42,539 nucleotides of DNA from Lentisphaerota bacterium (GTDB taxonomy: Bacteria > Verrucomicrobiota > Lentisphaeria > Victivallales > Victivallaceae), in assembly GCA_015061695.1 (NCBI GenBank), contig SUWA01000011.1, positions 1-42,539 of the forward strand. The letters run 5' to 3'. Shown piece by piece: positions 38,183-42,539 of this stretch. The notes under the pieces are model-generated. The model saw only the letters and a list, made by a program, of their open reading frames with translations, was not told the DNA's origin and made no database searches. The position numbers were made by a program, and so were the translations under genes. Every line of letters starts with the position of its first letter. Within the stretch, counting starts at the first letter, position 1.

Positions 38183-39976
38183 ATATTCCGGCAGCTTGGG
38201 CAGTGCAAGGTTATCCCGGATGGCTTGCTGCTGCCAACGTTGGATCTGCATCCTCAAATCAATTTTTTCCGCCGGTGCCGCCAGCAATCCGACCGACTCC
38301 GGCGACAGTTGGCCGGGTGCGCCATACGGCGTAAATCGGCCATTCTGCCAAATACCGAACCAACGCAATTTCTGTTCCGCCGGATCGATCAGCCACAGCG
38401 ATAACGCCGGAGCGTCGGCATAATTGCGCTGCAAACAGACATGCCAATCCGCGCCATTGCGATAGACAAAACCGGCCCACTCCGGCGGATTGGCCAAACA
38501 CTTTTGGTACAATTCCTGCTCAAAAATCAGTTGTTGCGGCGTCGAATCCAACTTGTCATAAGTCCGGGCAAGGATCTGCTGCAGTTGGCTTTGCAGCGGC
38601 ACAGCAGACAACAAAGGCTCCTGCAGCAGCGTTTGCATTTTTATAAGCTGCTGCGGCAGGCAAGCGGCAGGGAGTTCTTCAAGTTCAGTAATCAGGCGGT
38701 CAAGGATTTTGATATTGGGCGCATCGGGCAACACGCCTTGAGGCCGGGTATTGGCCAGTTTGCCGTTTAATCGGGTCGTGCCGTTGACCGTCAGCGTACC
38801 CCGGCCGTCAGCGCGATGGAAAACCCCGCGGATCTTACGGTTGTCAACAGTGGTAAATTCGATCACCGCGGTAACATCATTTTGCGGCACAAATTCAGCT
38901 TTCCGGTAGGTTTCAAAATGCAGCAATGTGTTATCTTCAAGCTGCAGAACCAGTTCGCAAGTGAGGGTATGGTAGTGGTCGCTTTTAAGTTTCTTCAGAT
39001 CAGCAATAAGCTGCTCACGCGTCTGCTGCAGCCGCTGGGCGGAGCGTTGCTCAAGCCGGAGTAACGGTGCGGTAAAATTTTTACGCAAAACCGCAAAACC
39101 GGCGGGCAGATTTCTGACCCTTTGTGCATAAAGTGTTTGCGAATAATCACGCTGCAGGCGCTCAACCAGAGTTACGGCTTGCTGCAGATCATTGCATTGC
39201 AGCAGTTGCTCATACAGCGCCCCGGCTTGCAAATGCGCTTGCTGTGCCTGATTTTTGCCGGCAGCAAGGTTGCGCAGACGGGTTTGGAGTTTTTCGCACT
39301 CGCGTGTGATTTCCGGCAGCTGGTAACTCTGTTGGATCAGTCGCGATAGTTGGCGGTCGATCTTGCCGGATTCTGAATCAAACTCACTCCACCGGTGCTG
39401 CTGCTGAAGCACTTGCAAATGCGCGATCCCCTGCTGTAATTTTTCGAGTTCTTTCAGCGAATCCTGCGCCGTAGCCAGCGCCTGAAGTTTGCTCAATGCC
39501 TCGCAACGCAGCTGCAAAGCGCGGACTTGGGCCAGATCGGACTCATTTTCCGCATAACGGGCAACTTCGGCCAGTTCCCGATTCAAAAGCAGCGCATCGG
39601 CATTGGCGGAATCCAACCGCTGCTGCATCTGCCCGAGCTTGTTTTGGAATATCTTGCGCCGTTCGGTCTGCTGTTGCTGCAACACTTTTACCTGATGAGT
39701 CCAGTTGGCAAAAACCGCTTTACCGGCCAGCGCCGGGACCTGTTGGCGGCAGGATTCCAGCAGCGCCGCAGCTTCGGAAGCATTGCCCTCGCGGATGGCC
39801 GCGTTGATCGCCAGCGACCAGTTGCGGTGATTGAAATGCTGCAAGATAAAGTAAACGGCAATGTAGATCAGCAATCCGGCCAACAGCATACTTGACCAGA
39901 TGCAGCCCATCCGTACTCCGGAACGGCGGCGCCGTTCAGCGCGTTCGGCGGCCATTTCCGGAGTCATAGATCCCAT
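38171..39976 (-). CDS. Membrane-anchored coiled-coil protein, unknown function
   Basis: 601 residues. A basic N-terminus (AERAERRRRSGVR), one membrane helix (~25-46), then a Gln/Leu-rich, strongly helical coiled-coil region (~75-335). A beta-rich segment (~340-420; ELVLQLEDNTLLHFETYRK, AVIEFTTVDNRKIRGVFHR) and a mixed C-terminus with a WHVCLQRNYADAPALSLWLID strand pattern follow. I recognise no family. It starts 18 bases after purB ends, on the same strand, and ends 12 bases inside the convergent SDR gene, which leaves no room for a terminator between them. Probably co-transcribed with purB. Confidence 0.75.
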   Translation of the reverse strand: MGSMTPEMAAERAERRRRSGVRMGCIWSSMLLAGLLIYIAVYFILQHFNHRNWSLAINAAIREGNASEAAALLESCRQQVPALAGKAVFANWTHQVKVLQQQQTERRKIFQNKLGQMQQRLDSANADALLLNRELAEVARYAENESDLAQVRALQLRCEALSKLQALATAQDSLKELEKLQQGIAHLQVLQQQHRWSEFDSESGKIDRQLSRLIQQSYQLPEITRECEKLQTRLRNLAAGKNQAQQAHLQAGALYEQLLQCNDLQQAVTLVERLQRDYSQTLYAQRVRNLPAGFAVLRKNFTAPLLRLEQRSAQRLQQTREQLIADLKKLKSDHYHTLTCELVLQLEDNTLLHFETYRKAEFVPQNDVTAVIEFTTVDNRKIRGVFHRADGRGTLTVNGTTRLNGKLANTRPQGVLPDAPNIKILDRLITELEELPAACLPQQLIKMQTLLQEPLLSAVPLQSQLQQILARTYDKLDSTPQQLIFEQELYQKCLANPPEWAGFVYRNGADWHVCLQRNYADAPALSLWLIDPAEQKLRWFGIWQNGRFTPYGAPGQLSPESVGLLAAPAEKIDLRMQIQRWQQQAIRDNLALPKLPEYLQL

Positions 39977-39994
39977 AATCTGTTTACCTGAAAA

Positions 39995-41440
39995 TCAGAC
40001 ATTTACCGAGTCAACACTGGCCCCGGTAAGCTCGTACTCGTACATGGCCAGAATCGGCGAAATATGTTCGCGGATAAAGTCTTCGGTCTGCTGGGGAGCG
40101 CGGCCCACAAACTTTTTGGGATCGACCAGACTGTCGATCTTGTCCGCGACTTTGGCAAACGCCGGATCGGCTTTGAGGCGGTCGAGCAAGTCGTTGTCGC
40201 GGCCTTCGGTTTTGATCATGCGGGCGGCTTCCATACTGTTCACCCGGATAGCTTCGTGCAGTTCCTGACGGTCGCCGCCGGCTTTGACCGCTTCCATCAT
40301 GATATTTTCGGTCGCCATAAAGGGCAGCTCGGCCGCTACGCGTTTGGCGATGACCGCCGGCCACACCTGCAAGCCATCGGTAATGTTGACCAGCAGCGAG
40401 AGAATAACGTCGATACCCAAAAATGCTTCCGGCAGAACCAGACGGCGGTTGGCGGAGTCGTCGAGGGTGCGTTCAAACCACTGGGTGGCATGGGTGTGCG
40501 CGGCATTGACCGGCAGATCCATCACATAGCGGGCCAGCGAGCAGACGCGTTCGCTGCGCATGGGGTTGCGTTTGTAAGCCATGGCGCTGGACCCGATCTG
40601 CTTTTTGCCGAAGGGTTCTTCGATTTCGCGCAAATTGGCCAGCAAGCGGATATCGCCGGCCATCTTGTAAGCGCTCTGGGCAATACCGGCCAGCAGCGAA
40701 AGAATGTAAAAATCGACTTTGCGGGTGTAGGTTTGTCCCGAAACCGGAATGATCTTTTCAAAACCCATTTTTTCGGCTACGCGTTTTTCCAAAGCGCGCA
40801 CTTTGTCGTGGTCGCCGTCAAAGAGTTCCAGAAAACTTGCCTGGGTGCCGGTAGTACCTTTGACACTGCGGAACGGCAGATTGGCCAGTTCGTTTTCCAA
40901 CCGTTCAAAATCCAGCAGAAAATCCTGCAGATAGAGGCAGAAGCGTTTGCCGACCGTGGTCAGCTGGGCCGGCTGATAGTGCGTAAACCCCAGCGTGGGC
41001 ATATCTTTGTACTGCATGGCAAATTTGGCCATATTGTCAAAGAGCTTGAGCATCTTGCCGCGGACGAGTTTAAGACCGTCACGCATCTGGATAAGCTCGG
41101 TATTGTCAGTAACATAGCAGCTGGTGGCGCCAAGATGGATGATGGGCATGGCGCTGGGGCATTGAGTACCGAACACATGGATATGACTCATTACATCGTG
41201 ACGGCGTTCGGCTTCTTCGCGGGCGACGGCTTCAAAGTCAATGTCGTCCAGATGGCCGCGCATTTCGTTGATCTGCTGATCGGTGATAGCCAGACCGAAT
41301 TCCTGTTCGGCTTCGGCGAGTGCCACCCACAGACGGCGCCAGGTGGAGTGCTTTTTCTGGGGGGACCAGTTGTAACTCATTTCGGCACTGGCATAGCGAT
41401 CGGTCAAAGGATTGAGATAGACGTTGTAATTATCGGCCAT
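39995..41440 (-). CDS. purB: Adenylosuccinate lyase
   Basis: 481 residues of the fumarase/aspartase superfamily. Releases fumarate from SAICAR and from adenylosuccinate in purine synthesis. RHDVMSH (80-86) and FTHYQPAQ (152-159) supply the active-site histidines, and the signature GSSAMAYKRNPMRSE (283-297) with the mobile catalytic serine loop is intact. The C-terminal domain (EAVKAGGDRQELHE) is the ADSL_C type. AAGGAG lies eight bases before the ATG. First gene of a two-gene unit. Confidence 0.97.
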   Translation of the reverse strand: MADNYNVYLNPLTDRYASAEMSYNWSPQKKHSTWRRLWVALAEAEQEFGLAITDQQINEMRGHLDDIDFEAVAREEAERRHDVMSHIHVFGTQCPSAMPIIHLGATSCYVTDNTELIQMRDGLKLVRGKMLKLFDNMAKFAMQYKDMPTLGFTHYQPAQLTTVGKRFCLYLQDFLLDFERLENELANLPFRSVKGTTGTQASFLELFDGDHDKVRALEKRVAEKMGFEKIIPVSGQTYTRKVDFYILSLLAGIAQSAYKMAGDIRLLANLREIEEPFGKKQIGSSAMAYKRNPMRSERVCSLARYVMDLPVNAAHTHATQWFERTLDDSANRRLVLPEAFLGIDVILSLLVNITDGLQVWPAVIAKRVAAELPFMATENIMMEAVKAGGDRQELHEAIRVNSMEAARMIKTEGRDNDLLDRLKADPAFAKVADKIDSLVDPKKFVGRAPQQTEDFIREHISPILAMYEYELTGASVDSVNV

Positions 41441-41585
41441 GGTACATACTCCTTGTTTTACTTATCAATTTAAAAAGACTCATACTATAATATAACTCAA
41501 GGCAGATTTTTTGCCAGTTGCAAGGCAAAAATCCCGCCTATAATCACGGTTATCGCAAAAAAATGCAGAAAAAATCAAAAAAAAC

Positions 41586-41613
41586 TTGAAAAATTCTAAA
41601 AGCGGTGTATTTT
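41586..41613 (+). promoter_or_regulatory. Promoter of tRNA-Arg
   Basis: TTGAAA (41586-41591), 16 bases, TATTTT (41608-41613), 39 bases before the tRNA. Confidence 0.5.
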
Positions 41614-41652
41614 AAACGCTGTTGTCACCAATAAGTGATCACACTTAAGCGT

Positions 41653-41729
41653 GCACCCATAGCTCAATTGGATAGAGCGTCTGGCTACGGACCAGAAGGC
41701 TTGGGGTTCAAATCCCTATGGGTGTACCA
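41653..41729 (+). tRNA. tRNA-Arg (anticodon ACG)
   Basis: 77 nucleotides with encoded CCA. The acceptor stem GCACCCA pairs with TGGGTGT (a G-U at the first pair), the D-arm is AGCTC..GAGC, the anticodon loop is CTACGGA with ACG at 41687-41689, and the T-arm is GGGGTTCAAATCCC. The A at position 34 needs deamination to inosine to read CGU/CGC/CGA. The gene is the probable integration site of the element to its right. Confidence 0.97.
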
Positions 41730-41746
41730 TTTTTTTTGCCCAAATT

Positions 41747-41786
41747 CCGGTGTTTTGAGTTCAAACTCAATTCACCGGCTTTTTTT
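41747..41786 (+). terminator. Terminator after tRNA-Arg
   Basis: CCGGTG, an inner TTGAGTT/AACTCAA helix and CACCGG form a long stem, then C and seven T. It starts 18 bases after the tRNA. Confidence 0.85.
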
Positions 41787-41792
41787 GCCGGT

Positions 41793-41827
41793 AAAGCCAA
41801 CTCAAAACGGGTTGGCTTTTGTTTTTT
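41793..41827 (+). terminator. Second hairpin terminator
   Basis: AAAGCCAA and TTGGCTTT form an 8-bp stem, followed by TTTTGTTTTTT. It is seven bases after the first terminator and probably backs it up. Confidence 0.65.
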
Positions 41828-41920
41828 CCGGGGCGGAATCCGTTGAAGCCCAGCAAGCGGACATGTTCAAAAATCCGCTCAAGTACCATTGAGTACCACT
41901 TGAAATATCTTTAATATATC

Positions 41921-41949
41921 TTGACAGCTCTCTTGGGCTCTCTTTGATA
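41921..41949 (+). promoter_or_regulatory. Candidate integrase promoter
   Basis: TTGACA (41921-41926), 17 bases, TTGATA (41944-41949). A perfect -35 and a poor -10. Just upstream, TCAAGT, AGTACCA (twice) and ACTTGA form a compact symmetric block (41879-41903), a candidate recombinase or regulator site. Confidence 0.4.
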
Positions 41950-42019
41950 CTCAATATATTTACCGGAACACGGCTCAATTTATTTTATGTCATGAAAACC
42001 AATTTTTGAAGGTATTTTT

Positions 42020-42376
42020 ATGGCTGTAAAATCTGTTCGTTTGAGTGTTGGCTCAATTTTTCCCAAAGATCCGGGGAAAATTTATTTTTACCGTTATCAA
42101 GCTGAAGGACACCGCAAAACCGTCAGTTTACAAACAACTAACCGTGCCGAAGCATTACGCAAGGCAGAAGAGTTTATTCCGATCATAAAGGCGACTTCCA
42201 CAGAAGTCATCGCCGCCCACGTTCAGCAAGCCAAAGGTTTTGCTACCGCCAAACGGGATTTGCCGTTGAGCGGCGTCTGGGATTATTATTCCATGCATCC
42301 AGATCGTGCCAATCCGGCAACTATCCATGAACAACTCCAGTACAAGGATTTCAGAAGGTATTTATTGCAGATATAA
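42020..42376 (+). pseudogene. Tyrosine recombinase (integrase), N-terminal fragment
   Basis: 118 residues corresponding to the arm-binding and SAM-like core-binding start of a phage-type integrase (YFYRYQAEGHRKTVSLQTTNRAEALRKAEEF, then YYSMHPDRANPATIHEQLQYKDFRRYL). It stops there; the catalytic domain with the R, H-x-x-R and Y residues is absent, and only 86 bases separate it from the next start. GAAGG lies seven bases before the ATG. Placed directly after tRNA-Arg as expected for an integrase gene, it indicates an element that integrated here and can no longer excise by itself. Confidence 0.75.
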
Positions 42377-42462
42377 TAATCCCGTGGTTGTATTTTTCAA
42401 ATTATGTGATATTATATTAACAATGTGTATTTCAATAAACTGTTACACGGTAAAACTGCAGA

Positions 42463-42539
42463 ATGACACAGCATAATGAAATAAAAATATTTGGCGAACA
42501 GCAGGTGCGATCTGTTTGGGATGATACTGCGGAAGAGTG
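42463..42539 (+). CDS. Bro-N-type phage protein, cut by window end
   Basis: Only the first 25 codons are visible: MTQHNEIKIFGEQQVRSVWD then DTAEE. The pattern I-x-I-F-x-x-x-x-V/I-R-x-x-W-D-x-x-x-E-E is the usual start of Bro-N/antirepressor-like proteins of prophages and mobile islands, which act as DNA-binding regulators. No strong ribosome binding site is seen. The identification rests on a short segment. Confidence 0.6.
   Translation, partial: MTQHNEIKIFGEQQVRSVWDDTAEE

Noticed and set aside
40064-41473. 469-codon plus-strand frame opposite purB
   Set aside because: Antisense shadow; purB signature motifs are intact on the other strand.
41505-41535. GG-N10-GC spacing upstream of purB resembling a sigma54 promoter
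   Set aside because: It is part of a short GGCA/TGCC inverted repeat and lacks the full TGGCAC-TTGC consensus; no enhancer-binding protein nearby.
41793-41827. CRISPR-like repetition after the tRNA
   Set aside because: These are two ordinary hairpins with T runs; no regularly spaced repeats exist in the window.

Overview
The window reads as a chromosomal segment of a diderm bacterium with a peptidoglycan elongation machinery (MreC, MreD, PBP2, a SEDS polymerase), lipoprotein-type export signals, Shine-Dalgarno sites of the AAGGAG type and sigma70-like promoters. The ECF sigma/von Willebrand pair, the large CARDB-repeat protein and the general protein style suggest the PVC superphylum, possibly Lentisphaerota. 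That placement is an inference, because no rRNA or marker-gene comparison was possible.

Region 1 (1-4800) is accessory DNA, AT-rich and repeat-laden. It starts with hairpin-rich non-coding DNA. Two diverged copies of a roughly 320-bp element follow (about 498-818 and 3112-3435), each with a small minus-strand reading frame that is broken in the first copy. Between them lie a zinc-cluster/membrane protein pair, a C-terminal gene relic and a complete Fic AMP-transferase. A lone glycosyltransferase-like gene follows the second copy.

Region 2 (4805-10285) holds a 1281-residue protein with beta-helix-like repeats and seven CARDB repeats, then cysS. Region 3 (10306-15513, minus strand) is one apparent transcription unit: a KtrB/TrkH-type K+ channel with an unusual N-terminal extension, its KtrA subunit, a HAMP-only membrane protein, a class B PBP that stops where the transpeptidase domain should begin, and a SEDS polymerase. 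This is the most unusual arrangement in the window.

Region 4 (15651-24822) has an amidohydrolase, a zinc-ribbon/polytopic membrane/leucine-rich-repeat fusion, a large secreted protein of unknown function, a lipoprotein metallophosphoesterase and a DMT-family transporter. Region 5 (25017-33989) carries a pyruvyltransferase-like gene, thioredoxin, Nudix hydrolase, phosphoglucose isomerase and a LemA-like protein in one direction, then an ECF sigma/VWA pair, pyrE and a second exported metallophosphoesterase.

Region 6 (34119-41440) is an mreC-mreD-PBP2-SDR operon driven by a promoter that carries a perfect 21-bp palindrome. It converges on a purB/coiled-coil-protein operon. Region 7 (41586-42539) is tRNA-Arg(ACG) followed by a truncated tyrosine-recombinase gene and the start of a Bro-N-type phage gene, which marks the edge of an integrated element that runs out of the window.
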